Assembly: GCF_002075795.1 (NCBI RefSeq)
Contig: NZ_CP020472.1
Coordinates: forward strand, 2,835,001-2,899,000
Length of the DNA stretch: 64,000 bases
Reading direction: 5' to 3'
DNA from: Shewanella japonica
GTDB lineage: Bacteria; Pseudomonadota; Gammaproteobacteria; Enterobacterales; Shewanellaceae
Part shown: in pieces, positions 8,742 to 17,484 of the stretch
Position numbering within the stretch: position 1 is the stretch's first letter
Layout of the letters: each line of letters opens with the position of its first letter
Position numbers and translations under genes: made by a program
Notes under the pieces: model-generated
The model's input: the letters and a program-made list of their open reading frames with translations, nothing else
What the model was told of the DNA's origin: nothing
The model's database searches: none

Positions 8742-10155
8742 TAGAACGCCTTAAAAACGTGGTTAAGAAGCTCTTTTCAAGCAACATAATGAACGAACTA
8801 TAAATCAATACACCTATAGCAATTGATGCCATTAACATGTAGAAATTATTTAGCACAAAGTTATCTTGTGCCACTAACACCAGTAATGACATAAAAAACA
8901 ATGAAATAAACGTTTTAGTATGTATAGTGAACTGTTTTAAAACAGGTATATTTAATCGAACACTCATCTGATAAGTCGTAAATGGTAAATTAAACAAAGA
9001 CCTAAACAAAATTGACATTACAACAGCATATAAACCTAAATATGGAATTAATAAGTAGCACAGTAATAGCGAAATAACGCTTGATAAAATATCAACTTTT
9101 AGCGTTGTTTTTGGTGTTAACAGCGCAGTCAAGACTGTTGGGATATACATCGTCGTTAATGACACAACAGTACAAATAGCTAATCCTATGATGATAGGAA
9201 CTGCATCAATCCATTTTTCGCCAAATATCGTTAAAATTAAAGGTTCAGCAACCAACGCTAAGCCGACAAATAATGGGGCAAAAATTAACATCGACACTTT
9301 TGAAAACTTTATAAAATCAGCAAGTAGACAAGTCGATGTTTTATGTGCAGAAAAAGTTGGTAGTGCATAAGAAATTGCACCACTCATTAATGCAGTCCTT
9401 GGCATGTCCACAATTCGCCATGCAAAAGCAAATACACCAACGGCTCCTGCTCCGAGGGTTGCACCAATTAGTAATGGTAACCCTTTGATATACCCTTCCC
9501 AGCTTAATTTACGCAGTGCTACAGAGACACCTAGATGAGTAATGTTAATAAGCTCTTTGAAGTCCATCCGACCAGACAAAGTAATCTTTTGAGCATTAAT
9601 TAAAAAGATAAGCCCGAAAAACTCTATTAAAATAGCTTGGATTACCATGGACATGGCGCCAAACCCTAACGTCACCCCTATTATACCTAAAGACGCTCCC
9701 AGTAATTTACCAATCAATAAGCGCTGAGATAATGACTTAAATGCATGTCTTCTGCGTAACAGCGCTGTATAAATAGCATTAAGAAACAATATTGGAATAA
9801 GCACAGATGAAGTAAGGGCTAATTGCTGATAATCAACACTCTCTGTCACCCAAAAACTAACAAGAACGAGAAGCAAAGCAGTCAATAAGGATAACGTTAG
9901 TCCTCCGATAAAAACGGTATTAATTGCTTGCTTTTCGAGTTTCTTAACACACACCATTGGATCTTGAAATAAAGTACCAACAACCTGCCCCAAGCCCATA
10001 GATGCGGCTAAGACCATAGTTGCGATACCAATTTCAGTTGGCGTTAGAAAATATGCGTAAATAAAAAACGAGGTCATTGAAATAAATGACGCGCCGAGTT
10101 TTTCCGATATTATCCAAATGATAGAATAGAAACTTTTAGACAACTTAATCTCCAA
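8728..10155 (-). CDS. Wzx-type lipid-linked oligosaccharide flippase (MOP superfamily)
   Basis: 475 aa with about twelve to fourteen hydrophobic helices spread over the whole length and no soluble domain. The start LSKSFYSIIWIISEKLGASFISMTSFFIYAYFL-type pattern (aromatic-rich first helix, then PTEIGIATMVLAASMGLGQ) matches WzxC/polysaccharide transporter family PF13440. It would flip undecaprenyl-linked repeat units to the periplasm for the Wzy polymerase in the same operon. It is placed 5 bp after the pyruvyl transferase gene and overlaps the next glycosyltransferase. Confidence 0.9.
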   Translation of the reverse strand: MEIKLSKSFYSIIWIISEKLGASFISMTSFFIYAYFLTPTEIGIATMVLAASMGLGQVVGTLFQDPMVCVKKLEKQAINTVFIGGLTLSLLTALLLVLVSFWVTESVDYQQLALTSSVLIPILFLNAIYTALLRRRHAFKSLSQRLLIGKLLGASLGIIGVTLGFGAMSMVIQAILIEFFGLIFLINAQKITLSGRMDFKELINITHLGVSVALRKLSWEGYIKGLPLLIGATLGAGAVGVFAFAWRIVDMPRTALMSGAISYALPTFSAHKTSTCLLADFIKFSKVSMLIFAPLFVGLALVAEPLILTIFGEKWIDAVPIIIGLAICTVVSLTTMYIPTVLTALLTPKTTLKVDILSSVISLLLCYLLIPYLGLYAVVMSILFRSLFNLPFTTYQMSVRLNIPVLKQFTIHTKTFISLFFMSLLVLVAQDNFVLNNFYMLMASIAIGVLIYSSFIMLLEKSFLTTFLRRSNESK

Positions 10156-10160
10156 CTATA

Positions 10161-11075
10161 TTAAGCGTACCAACGCTTAATATATCGCTCTAATTTTTTA
10201 TATTTATTATCTAAAGCTTCACAATTCATTTGTAGCAACTGGCTTAAAATCAACCCATGTAATCTATCCGTTTTGATTGTTTTAAATCCAATAAAATAGC
10301 TATAGGCTTTATGTACCAATTTTGTATGTAAATTATTTACAAGAAATCCAGTTAAACCGCGAATATTAAGTCTATTGTTTTTCTTAATGATAAACTTGCT
10401 TATTTCAAATAACCTATTGAGATGCTTTGGAATAATGTCTATCCAGTCAACAGATATTGCAGTTTCTGTATTGGGTGCCGCTTCAACATCTTTTCTTAGA
10501 AAATACAGCTTAGAATCTATAGCGGCTTCTGATGGGTTAAACGTTCCAAAAAGAACAGTCGCGATATCAGGACAAAGTGTTACTTGACTGACATTTTCAG
10601 ACACAAACTGCTCAAAAGAGTGTTCATCTCTGACAAAAATGCTGAAGTTTCTACATGCTCTGTATAAGTCACAATCATCTTTAAACGTATTTAAGTTACT
10701 ATAATGTATAGACTGCGGCATCAAAACAAATTGATTATTAGGGAATTTAGACAGAGCTAAATGTCTAAAATTTTGATGCAAGGAGTAAATATCTCCGAAA
10801 TTACCTCCGCCTTGCAATACGCAAACAACATCTTCCTCAATTTGTAGTTTATCTAATCTCGCTGGTTCATAAGCTGAAATAGAATCAATGACTGTCACAT
10901 TTAATAGTTTGAACAGTTCCAGTGTTCCTAGATATAGCAGGCTATCACCAACATTTAAATTTACAGGAACATCAAGAAACAAGACTTTTTTATTTTCAAG
11001 AAGTGGCTTAAAAACCGTCAGTAACTCTTCTTTTTGCTCTAGCAGCTTACTAACGCTGCAACTCACTTCAATCAC
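10161..11075 (-). CDS. Polysaccharide pyruvyl transferase family protein
   Basis: 304 aa. Motifs of PF04230 are visible: NVGDSLLYLG (41-50), VLQGGGNFGDIY (87-98), FVLMPQSIHYS, ARNFSIFVRDEHSFE and the C-terminal KTDRLHGLILSQLL (about 268-281), which holds the conserved Arg-Leu-His of the phosphoenolpyruvate-binding end. Family knowledge: these enzymes add a ketal-linked pyruvate to a sugar, giving the polymer negative charge. An acidic pyruvylated exopolysaccharide is inferred. It overlaps the upstream GT2 gene by 4 bases. Confidence 0.88.
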   Translation of the reverse strand: MIEVSCSVSKLLEQKEELLTVFKPLLENKKVLFLDVPVNLNVGDSLLYLGTLELFKLLNVTVIDSISAYEPARLDKLQIEEDVVCVLQGGGNFGDIYSLHQNFRHLALSKFPNNQFVLMPQSIHYSNLNTFKDDCDLYRACRNFSIFVRDEHSFEQFVSENVSQVTLCPDIATVLFGTFNPSEAAIDSKLYFLRKDVEAAPNTETAISVDWIDIIPKHLNRLFEISKFIIKKNNRLNIRGLTGFLVNNLHTKLVHKAYSYFIGFKTIKTDRLHGLILSQLLQMNCEALDNKYKKLERYIKRWYA

Positions 11076-12037
11076 TTTATAATTCCCTTAATCCGTCTTA
11101 AAATCCTTGTTGGTACACTGCCATCTGCACCAGGGGTATACTTCCTGTAATACTCTTCTGAATCAGGGTTAAATGCACATTCAGCAAGGTTAAAATAAAA
11201 CTTATTTTTTTGATACATTTTAAAACCAGCATACGTTGCCTTTAATGTATCGATAGGCATCCCTTTTTTTAAGCCATCTATTTGCAACAGAAATGAATGA
11301 AACACGACGCTCAACATTGGAGATTTCAGCTTTAAAGATAAATATGTTTTATTTCTAGCATGATAAGTCCAACGACCCGCATTCCATGCAACCCTGTGCT
11401 CAGCAGAGACCTTGTGACCAACTCCAATATTATGTAGATACTCTATTTCATAACCTAAATTGATGAACCGTCTCGATAAGTCAACTTCTTCATGGAGAAA
11501 AAATAATGAATTATCATAGCCATTAACTTGTTCAAAAGCAGATCTTCTGATTGCGTGACCAGCACCAACAAAACGCGTAGTAAAGAAATCCCTATTGGAC
11601 CAATCCACGCTTGATAAACCATAAGACCAACTTGACTCATCATTACTTTCTGTACCAAACCTTTTTATATTAAAGGCAATAACAGCAGTTTTTGGCCTAG
11701 TATCATACGCTTTTACTACTTTTTCTAATTCAAAAGCCGTTAGAAATTCAGCATCATTATCAAGTGATACAATATAATCCCCGTTACCTAATTCCGAAGC
11801 TTGATTACGCCCTTCTGGTACCCCTGTATTCGTTATATTCTTTTGTAAATGAACATTTGGATATTCATTTACAAGCGTCTCAATATCTTGAACACATTCA
11901 ATCTTGGAACCTTGATCGACTACATAAACATTTAAATCTATATTTTGTTGTTCTACTGCACTAATAATGGCTTTCTTAGTATCTTCTGCACGATCCCAGG
12001 AAAGAATAATCACATCAACTTTTTTATCAATTGTCAT
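11072..12037 (-). CDS. Family 2 glycosyltransferase
   Basis: 321 aa GT-A enzyme: DVIILSWDRAEDTKKAIISA, VYVVDQGS (37-44), NTGVPEGRNQASELG (70-84), the DND metal motif in IVSLDNDAEF (89-98), then FVGAGHAIRRSAFEQVNGYD and LHEEVDLSRRFINLGYEIEY as acceptor-side motifs. This resembles rhamnosyltransferase-type GT2 enzymes, but the sugar is not assignable. It is the second gene of the operon, 23 bp after the acyltransferase and 4 bases overlapping the pyruvyl transferase. Confidence 0.9.
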   Translation of the reverse strand: MTIDKKVDVIILSWDRAEDTKKAIISAVEQQNIDLNVYVVDQGSKIECVQDIETLVNEYPNVHLQKNITNTGVPEGRNQASELGNGDYIVSLDNDAEFLTAFELEKVVKAYDTRPKTAVIAFNIKRFGTESNDESSWSYGLSSVDWSNRDFFTTRFVGAGHAIRRSAFEQVNGYDNSLFFLHEEVDLSRRFINLGYEIEYLHNIGVGHKVSAEHRVAWNAGRWTYHARNKTYLSLKLKSPMLSVVFHSFLLQIDGLKKGMPIDTLKATYAGFKMYQKNKFYFNLAECAFNPDSEEYYRKYTPGADGSVPTRILRRIKGIIK

Positions 12038-12065
12038 TTAAGGGTCCAGCTTATCCAAGTAGAAA

Positions 12066-13061
12066 CTAATTTGAACTTAATTTATTCCCGAAGAAAATAA
12101 AGTCAGAATACTTATTTTTATTAAAAACAAACTCAATAATTATTGGTCCAAGAATACCGGTAAATAAGCTTGTAAAAATGATGAGTGATGTATTTTCTAT
12201 ACCAAGTTTATGGCTAACGATTCTCGTAGCAGCTGTAAAAAAAACATGAAACAGGAAAATGCTATATGAAAAGCGACCTATGGCACTAAATGTTTTTGAT
12301 TTAAAATTAAACACATACAATAGAATACAAACAAGCAGGCTTATAAACACTCTATTCGCTCTTTCTAGCATTTCTGCAAACTCACTAAAAAAAAGATGAG
12401 AAACAATCAGCGAACAAAAACAAGTCAGCGTAATTTTGATTAACAAACTAAAATCAATACGAAAACGAGAGAATAAACAACCTATTAAAAAAAATGGCAA
12501 TAAATAGAAAGCCCCCTCTATCGAAAAGTATTTTATGTTTACGCCTAAAATGTATATAGAAGTCATGATGACTAATAATATAAGCCAGTAGGGTTTCGCA
12601 TTATTACTGATAGAAAAGAATAGCTTTTCAATTAACGCTACAAACAAAAAAATGAGAAATAACGACTCAATGAACCAGTAATGCCCTACTGGTAAAATAT
12701 GGATAAGGAACAAATTTTCTTCACTATTGCTTGCAGGAACCAACCATTGAGTGATCGCAAATAACGTACCGACCGACAACATGGGCAGTAAAAGCCTTCT
12801 TGCCTTTTTAGTGACAAAATTATGATAATTTGCCGAAACAGACCTTAATCCATAAACAAAACCAGCCAACAAACCAAAAAGTGGCATTCTTACATAGATA
12901 AAAATATCATTCAGTTCTCTTAAGAAACCGTTTTCGATTTTTAAACCATACTCTAGTGTTGATCCAATGACGTGATACAAGACCAACATAAAACATGCTA
13001 ACCCTCTTAGACTGTCAATGTTACTTTGAAATCTAGAATTGATTGTAATGGCCGCCGTCAC
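12066..13061 (-). CDS. Acyltransferase 3 family membrane protein
   Basis: About 331 aa with ten or so membrane helices. The N-terminal NIDSLRGLACFMLVLYHVIG is the family signature (Arg-Gly and His of Acyl_transf_3, PF01757). Members O-acetylate or O-succinylate surface glycans. Two in-frame GTG starts are possible, at 13070 and 13061. I chose 13061 because AAGGT lies 7-8 bases upstream of it but only 1 base from the other. This is the first gene of the EPS operon, and the JUMPStart element ends about 26 bp upstream. The polymer is therefore probably acylated as well as pyruvylated. Confidence 0.85.
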   Translation of the reverse strand: MTAAITINSRFQSNIDSLRGLACFMLVLYHVIGSTLEYGLKIENGFLRELNDIFIYVRMPLFGLLAGFVYGLRSVSANYHNFVTKKARRLLLPMLSVGTLFAITQWLVPASNSEENLFLIHILPVGHYWFIESLFLIFLFVALIEKLFFSISNNAKPYWLILLVIMTSIYILGVNIKYFSIEGAFYLLPFFLIGCLFSRFRIDFSLLIKITLTCFCSLIVSHLFFSEFAEMLERANRVFISLLVCILLYVFNFKSKTFSAIGRFSYSIFLFHVFFTAATRIVSHKLGIENTSLIIFTSLFTGILGPIIIEFVFNKNKYSDFIFFGNKLSSN

Positions 13062-13086
13062 TTTACACACCTTGCAGGGTTATTTT

Positions 13087-13127
13087 GCCACGCTACCGCC
13101 CCTGAATTTATAGCTTCCAGTGCGCTA
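13087..13127 (-). promoter_or_regulatory. JUMPStart element with ops site
   Basis: Read on the minus strand, this segment contains GGGGCGGTAGCGTGG, an exact match to the ops core GGCGGTAGCGT (13090-13100). It is preceded by GCGCACTGGAAGCTATAAA, which matches the upstream half of the JUMPStart consensus (GCGCTCTGGTAGCTGTTAA). Established knowledge: ops pauses RNA polymerase and recruits RfaH, which suppresses termination through long polysaccharide operons. Its position, just before the first gene of a 13-gene same-strand operon with a short remaining leader, is textbook. Confidence 0.93.
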
Positions 13128-13356
13128 GGATTTCCAAATTTTGGTTATGCTACTTAAGAACAATCTTCTGATATCGAAAATTCTACTTAGTTAGTCGTTA
13201 CTTAGCATGGCGATAAACTCTGAAAGCCAACGCTAAATCACAACAAAACAGCAACAAAGAAACACTAAAAAAGATCTTGATGTAACACTTTGTCGCATAC
13301 CGTTATATTTTAACGACTTAGCTATAATTTACTTTCTTGGCTTCAAAAAAGCGCTC

Positions 13357-13385
13357 ATTATAGTCAAGTTTTTGACACAGGTGAA
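13357..13385 (-). promoter_or_regulatory. Candidate promoter of the EPS operon
   Basis: On the minus strand there is a perfect TATAAT (13357-13362) with TTCACC (4 of 6 matches to the -35 consensus) 17 bp upstream. Transcription would begin near 13350, giving a leader of about 220 nt before the JUMPStart element. Other -10-like sequences exist in this AT-rich region, so it is only a candidate. Confidence 0.4.
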
Positions 13386-13910
13386 AGGTTATTTTTATTT
13401 TTTTGCCAATTAATCCTGTTTAGCTACAAACGATTATATTTTTTGTTTATTACGACTAGATTAAATTGCACTACAATGAGGCGCCAAAGCACCAATATTT
13501 TCAGCACCCTGTTCCACAAAAATAAAACACTCACCTTTTCAACAAGATAGATAGATCAAAAAACTTTCTATTACTCAAAACCCTGTAAACGGTTATGCAA
13601 TCAATACTTATGCCAACTCGCGAAATTATGGGGTTGAACAAAAAAATTATTATTATTGCTTATTAAATCCCAAAAGTTGGTATCATGCCCGATGACTTTT
13701 GCACATAATTCCGTCAATTTTTCGCCAAATACAAGGCACAACAAACCGCAACATCAGTTGATTTTATGTGATCAAAAATTTCTTTTACGTTATTTAATTA
13801 CATAAAAGCGGCTACTAAAGAGTGGTTTAATTTAACATTTAGATGATAAATTCACCTCGACCAGAGGAAAAAGTGACAGATAACGCGGGGCTAATGTAGC
13901 TGACAGACTT

Positions 13911-13936
13911 AACAACAAGGTAAACACCTTGTTGTT
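13911..13936. other. Perfect 10-bp inverted repeat with 6-nt loop
   Basis: AACAACAAGG and CCTTGTTGTT flank the loop TAAACA. Neither strand has a following T-run, so it is not a standard terminator. It lies 246 bp upstream of lapG and could be an operator or an RNA hairpin in the lapG leader. Confidence 0.6.
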
Positions 13937-14181
13937 AATTCTATGAATTCTGATGGGTTATTTTGATGAGATAGCAATAAAACAGAAATATTTGTAACCA
14001 ATACTAAAGTTTAAAATAACGAGAACTAGCTCAATAAAACAACCAGACACACTTGGCATGGCTGTGTAATATATTGATTCAATTACTATAAGTATGGTTT
14101 TTATTCTAATGCCGTTACGTTATGATTGTTTAGACATTCACTCAGTTAAGCCATCAATGATAAAAGTGGACAATCGAAAAT

Positions 14182-14871
14182 TTGCTAATTAGTCGCAATA
14201 TAAATCAACTTAGGCATTTTATTCAGTTGAAAATCAAAGCGCTTAGTGTTGTAAGTCTTATTAGTTTGACTTGCATGGCTACGGTTGCCGATTACTTTTT
14301 TACCGACAATTTTTATCAAGACATTGAAAACCGTTATGGCATTAACAGTGTTCAAGATTTTAAAGACTGGCAACAATTGATTGAAGATGGTGAGAATTTA
14401 GATGACTTTAGCCGTCTCAATCTGGTAAATCAATTTGCTAATAGAAAGATAAGGTATCGATTAGATATTGATCACTGGGGTAAAAATGATTACTGGGCAA
14501 CACCTATCGAGTCTTTAGGTACCCGAGGTGGGGACTGTGAAGATTATGCCATTTTTAAATTTTTTACTTTAAAGGCAATGGGGGTTGATGAGTCCAAACT
14601 GCGTTTAATGTACGTTAGAGCATTAACGATAAACGAGCCCCATATGGTTTTAGTCTATTTCGAAAACTTGAGAGACATGCCATTAGTATTAGATAACCTT
14701 AAAACTAAAATTTTACCAGCCAATAAAAGAACTGATCTGAAGCCGATATATTCATTTAATGGCCAAGGGCTATGGCTAGCAAAGGCTCAAGGTCTTGGTA
14801 ATGCTAAACCGACTAGTACCGGTAATAAAAATTGGACCGAGTTACTCAAACGAATAGAACAAGGCGATTAA
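14182..14871 (+). CDS. lapG: LapG-like periplasmic cysteine protease (BTLCP family)
   Basis: 229 aa from TTG at 14182; a second in-frame TTG at 14227 would give a neater signal peptide (MKIKALSVVSLISLTCMATV). Transglutaminase-like cysteine proteinase family (PF06035) with the catalytic triad visible: Cys119 in GGDCEDYAIFKFF, His154 in NEPHMVLVY and Asp171 in LVLDNL. Established role: periplasmic LapG cuts an N-terminal di-alanine site of large surface adhesins, releasing them and dispersing biofilm, and is held inactive by LapD when cyclic-di-GMP is high. lapD follows after 10 bp. Unusually, no adhesin or type I secretion gene lies beside it. Confidence 0.9.
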   Translation: MLISRNINQLRHFIQLKIKALSVVSLISLTCMATVADYFFTDNFYQDIENRYGINSVQDFKDWQQLIEDGENLDDFSRLNLVNQFANRKIRYRLDIDHWGKNDYWATPIESLGTRGGDCEDYAIFKFFTLKAMGVDESKLRLMYVRALTINEPHMVLVYFENLRDMPLVLDNLKTKILPANKRTDLKPIYSFNGQGLWLAKAQGLGNAKPTSTGNKNWTELLKRIEQGD

Positions 14872-14881
14872 GAGGTATAAC

Positions 14882-16942
14882 TTGAATTTTTCAAATGGAC
14901 TTTCACTCAGAGCACAACTTTATATCTTGGTTTCAAGTTTATGCATTTTTACCTTGAGCGCGTCTTTATATAATAATGTGTCAAACATGCAAGATTATCT
15001 GAATGATCAGCTGGCCTCTCACGCACAAGGGGCTGCGCATAATCTAGGGTTATCTATTTCACCATACATGGATGAAGAAGGCTTAGTGACAGCAGAGATA
15101 ATGACTAATGCCATTTTCGATTCAGGTTACTATCAATTTATCCGATTCACTGATTTTGATGACAATATTCTATTTGAGCGAACTAACCCAACGTTAGCTC
15201 ACCGAGTACCACAATGGTTTATGAACTGGTTCACATTACAACCTCCTATCATGCAAAGTGAAGTGAGTGACGGTTGGCGATTGGCTGGGATATTAAAAGT
15301 ACAATCTAATGCAGGGACATCCTACACAGCACTTTATGATCATAGTATCAGCGCATTAAAATCGACACTTTTACAGTTATTCATTGCCCTAATCTTTTCA
15401 TACTTCATCTTAAAATCGGTGCTTATCCCGCTGCTTTCTATTGAAAAGCAAGCAAAAGAAGTGACTCAAAAACAATTTAATTTTAACCCTTCGAAGCCTT
15501 TTACAACTGAGTTACGTACTGTTGTCAATGCTATGAATACCATGGTTGCCAATATTCAGCGTTCCTTTTCTGAACAAACAGCACTTGCAGAACAGCTATC
15601 ACAAGAAGTATATGTTGATTCGTTAACTCATCTCCCTAACCGTCGAGCATTGCTAAAAAGATTTGATTCGTTACAAGCTGAAGCCCAGATACAAGGGGAT
15701 CGTTTTTTTGTCAGTTTAGTATCAATGCCCTCACTCCAATCAATTAATAGTAATGAGGGCTATGGCAGCGGTGATAGCTATATTAGTGAAGGATCGGAGC
15801 TGCTTTTATCTCTAAGTCATAATATAGAAGGTATCGATGTATACCGAATTTCAGGTTCTGAATTTGCAATTCTGGCTTATGTCACTGAAGAGATAGCAAA
15901 TGAATTTAGCCAAAATATGCTAGATGCCTTCAACATTGCCAATTCCTCTCGTTTCGAAGAGGGTTTTGCTAACCAAGTTATTACTAAAGTGTCGTTAACC
16001 GATTCTTTTACCGACGTTACAAAGCGTTTAGATACATTACTCACACACGACAATTATTTAGCTTCTCCGATGACGTCCAATATTGCGACTCCCAACGAAG
16101 CACGTTCGCGCTCCGAATGGGTCAATATTATTTCTGAGTTCACTGACTATTATCAAAATGAAATAGCAAATGCGAGTAGTGCTGATTTCAGTATTAAATG
16201 CATCCCATTGGAAAAATTATTTGATCTCACTATGCAACCTGTAGTCGATAAAGATAATAATATTTTATATGTTGAGTCTTTTGTTCGCTTTAAGCATAAC
16301 GGTAAAGAGCTTCCCACTGTTGATGTTTTCGCCATGGCAGAACGCCTTGGATTACTCGATAACTTAGAGCGTGCTGTAGTAAGCTTTATTTTTCTTAAAC
16401 TACAACAAATTAAGCAAACTACTGTTGCCATCAACATCAGTAATACAGCCCTCCATGATGCTAACTTTCATCAATGGTTATTTACTTTATATCGCCAATT
16501 GCAACACCGCTTACCGCCAATTTTATTTGAATTTAATGAAACAGCAGCTATGGTATCGCTAAATTCCACGAAGCAATTTATCTCTCAGGCCAAAAGCGCA
16601 GGTATTGGGATTACGATCGAAAGATTTGGCTCTAGTTTGACCTCTTTCCAATATATAAAGAATATGGACATCGATTTTGTCAAATTAGATGGCAGCTATA
16701 TCCGAGACATAGAGCAGGCAGATACGCAATTTTTCATTCAAACGGTGACACAGATTTGTCACGGCATTGGAATCGATGTTATTGCACCACAAATCGAAAC
16801 AGAACAAGTATCACAGCACTGTTTACACATGAATATTGATGGCCTTCAGGGCAACGGTTTATTCGCTGTAAAGAATTTTAATCATATTGATGGACTAACA
16901 ATCAATACTGCAACCATGCTAGACTTAGCAGACTTTAATTAA
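14882..16942 (+). CDS. lapD: LapD-like inner-membrane cyclic-di-GMP receptor
   Basis: 686 aa. TTG start with AAGAGGT in the correct place. TM1 (about 11-30), a periplasmic LapD_MoxY_N domain, TM2 (about 160-183), HAMP, then GGDEF and EAL domains. The periplasmic motif HRVPQWFMNWF contains Trp112, equivalent in position to the tryptophan that inserts into LapG. The GGDEF site is degenerate (SGSEF, 324-328) and the EAL motif is ESFVR (465-469), both expected for a receptor without enzyme activity. The domain retains VKLDGSYI near 600. Established model: cyclic-di-GMP binding to the EAL domain makes the periplasmic domain sequester LapG. Operon with lapG and the small secreted protein downstream. 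Confidence 0.92.
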   Translation: MNFSNGLSLRAQLYILVSSLCIFTLSASLYNNVSNMQDYLNDQLASHAQGAAHNLGLSISPYMDEEGLVTAEIMTNAIFDSGYYQFIRFTDFDDNILFERTNPTLAHRVPQWFMNWFTLQPPIMQSEVSDGWRLAGILKVQSNAGTSYTALYDHSISALKSTLLQLFIALIFSYFILKSVLIPLLSIEKQAKEVTQKQFNFNPSKPFTTELRTVVNAMNTMVANIQRSFSEQTALAEQLSQEVYVDSLTHLPNRRALLKRFDSLQAEAQIQGDRFFVSLVSMPSLQSINSNEGYGSGDSYISEGSELLLSLSHNIEGIDVYRISGSEFAILAYVTEEIANEFSQNMLDAFNIANSSRFEEGFANQVITKVSLTDSFTDVTKRLDTLLTHDNYLASPMTSNIATPNEARSRSEWVNIISEFTDYYQNEIANASSADFSIKCIPLEKLFDLTMQPVVDKDNNILYVESFVRFKHNGKELPTVDVFAMAERLGLLDNLERAVVSFIFLKLQQIKQTTVAINISNTALHDANFHQWLFTLYRQLQHRLPPILFEFNETAAMVSLNSTKQFISQAKSAGIGITIERFGSSLTSFQYIKNMDIDFVKLDGSYIRDIEQADTQFFIQTVTQICHGIGIDVIAPQIETEQVSQHCLHMNIDGLQGNGLFAVKNFNHIDGLTINTATMLDLADFN

Positions 16943-16963
16943 TCTATTTATCGAGGAACGATA

Positions 16964-17407
16964 ATGTTAAAGCAAAAATTATTAGCATTAGCTATATCTT
17001 CACTATGTATATCTGGAGCATATGCAGAAGTGAACCAAGAAGAATTCACTGCTGGTTTGGTCACTGCCTCTGCTGAAGGGAATTCCCCTGCACAGTACGC
17101 TCTGGCTCAAATGCAAAATAATCCTGCTGATAGTGCCGACATACTTGGTTTTGCTTTAATTGCTGCTGATAGCGATATGGCAATCGTTAAAAGTGTCCTA
17201 GCTGCAGCCCTTGAAAGTGGAATGGATCCAGATGAAATTCTAGCTATCGCGCTAGCCAATGGCATTGACCCTTCTATCGTTTCTGAGGTTATCGAAGAAA
17301 CTCAAACTGCTGCGGGTGCATTTGCACTGGGCGCAGCCCCAACTCCAGGTGCACTAGGACTAGGTGGCGGTTCTGGCGGTGGTGGCGGAACAATTTCGGG
17401 TAACTAA
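16964..17407 (+). CDS. Small secreted Ala/Gly-rich protein of the lapGD operon (unknown function)
   Basis: 147 aa, not recognised as a named family. Signal peptide 1-21 (SGAYA then EV). Residues 25-112 look helical and include two similar units, ALESGMDPDEIL and ALANGIDPSIV. This is followed by QTAAGAFALGAAPTPG (114-129) and a glycine-rich tail GGGSGGGGGTISGN. TAAG (115-118) matches the di-alanine motif cut by LapG in LapA-type adhesins. GAGGAACG precedes the ATG, 21 bp after lapD, and a terminator follows, so it is the third gene of the operon. Inference: a periplasmic or secreted LapG substrate, or a biofilm matrix protein. It has no type I secretion (RTX) features. Confidence 0.75.
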   Translation: MLKQKLLALAISSLCISGAYAEVNQEEFTAGLVTASAEGNSPAQYALAQMQNNPADSADILGFALIAADSDMAIVKSVLAAALESGMDPDEILAIALANGIDPSIVSEVIEETQTAAGAFALGAAPTPGALGLGGGSGGGGGTISGN

Positions 17408-17420
17408 TCGCCTTACACAA

Positions 17421-17446
17421 AAAAACCTGCATTATGCAGGTTTTTT
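17421..17446. terminator. Bidirectional intrinsic terminator
   Basis: ACCTGCA and TGCAGGT form a 7-bp stem with loop TTA. The stem is flanked by an A-run and a T-run, so it can end both the lapG-lapD-small protein operon and the convergent retropepsin-like gene. Confidence 0.9.
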
Positions 17447-17484
17447 GTACCATTTTTAATATATAACTATCAAAACTGAATTAA

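Larger units (their letters stand above)
13128..14181. other. Long divergent intergenic region between the EPS operon and lapG
   Basis: About 1.05 kb of AT-rich DNA with no convincing gene. It must carry the promoters of both divergent units. An 18-residue frame (13843-13899) directly precedes a perfect 10-bp stem (13911-13936), but no ribosome binding site supports it. I compared it by eye with the GEMM cyclic-di-GMP riboswitch and saw no match. It could hold binding sites for biofilm regulators. Confidence 0.6.

Noticed and set aside
13087-13127. A terminator instead of the JUMPStart element
   Set aside because: No stable GC-rich stem followed by T-run; the exact ops match explains the sequence better.
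13843-13899. 18-residue ORF just before the palindrome at 13911
   Set aside because: No ribosome binding site and no known leader-peptide pattern; short ORFs of this length are common by chance.
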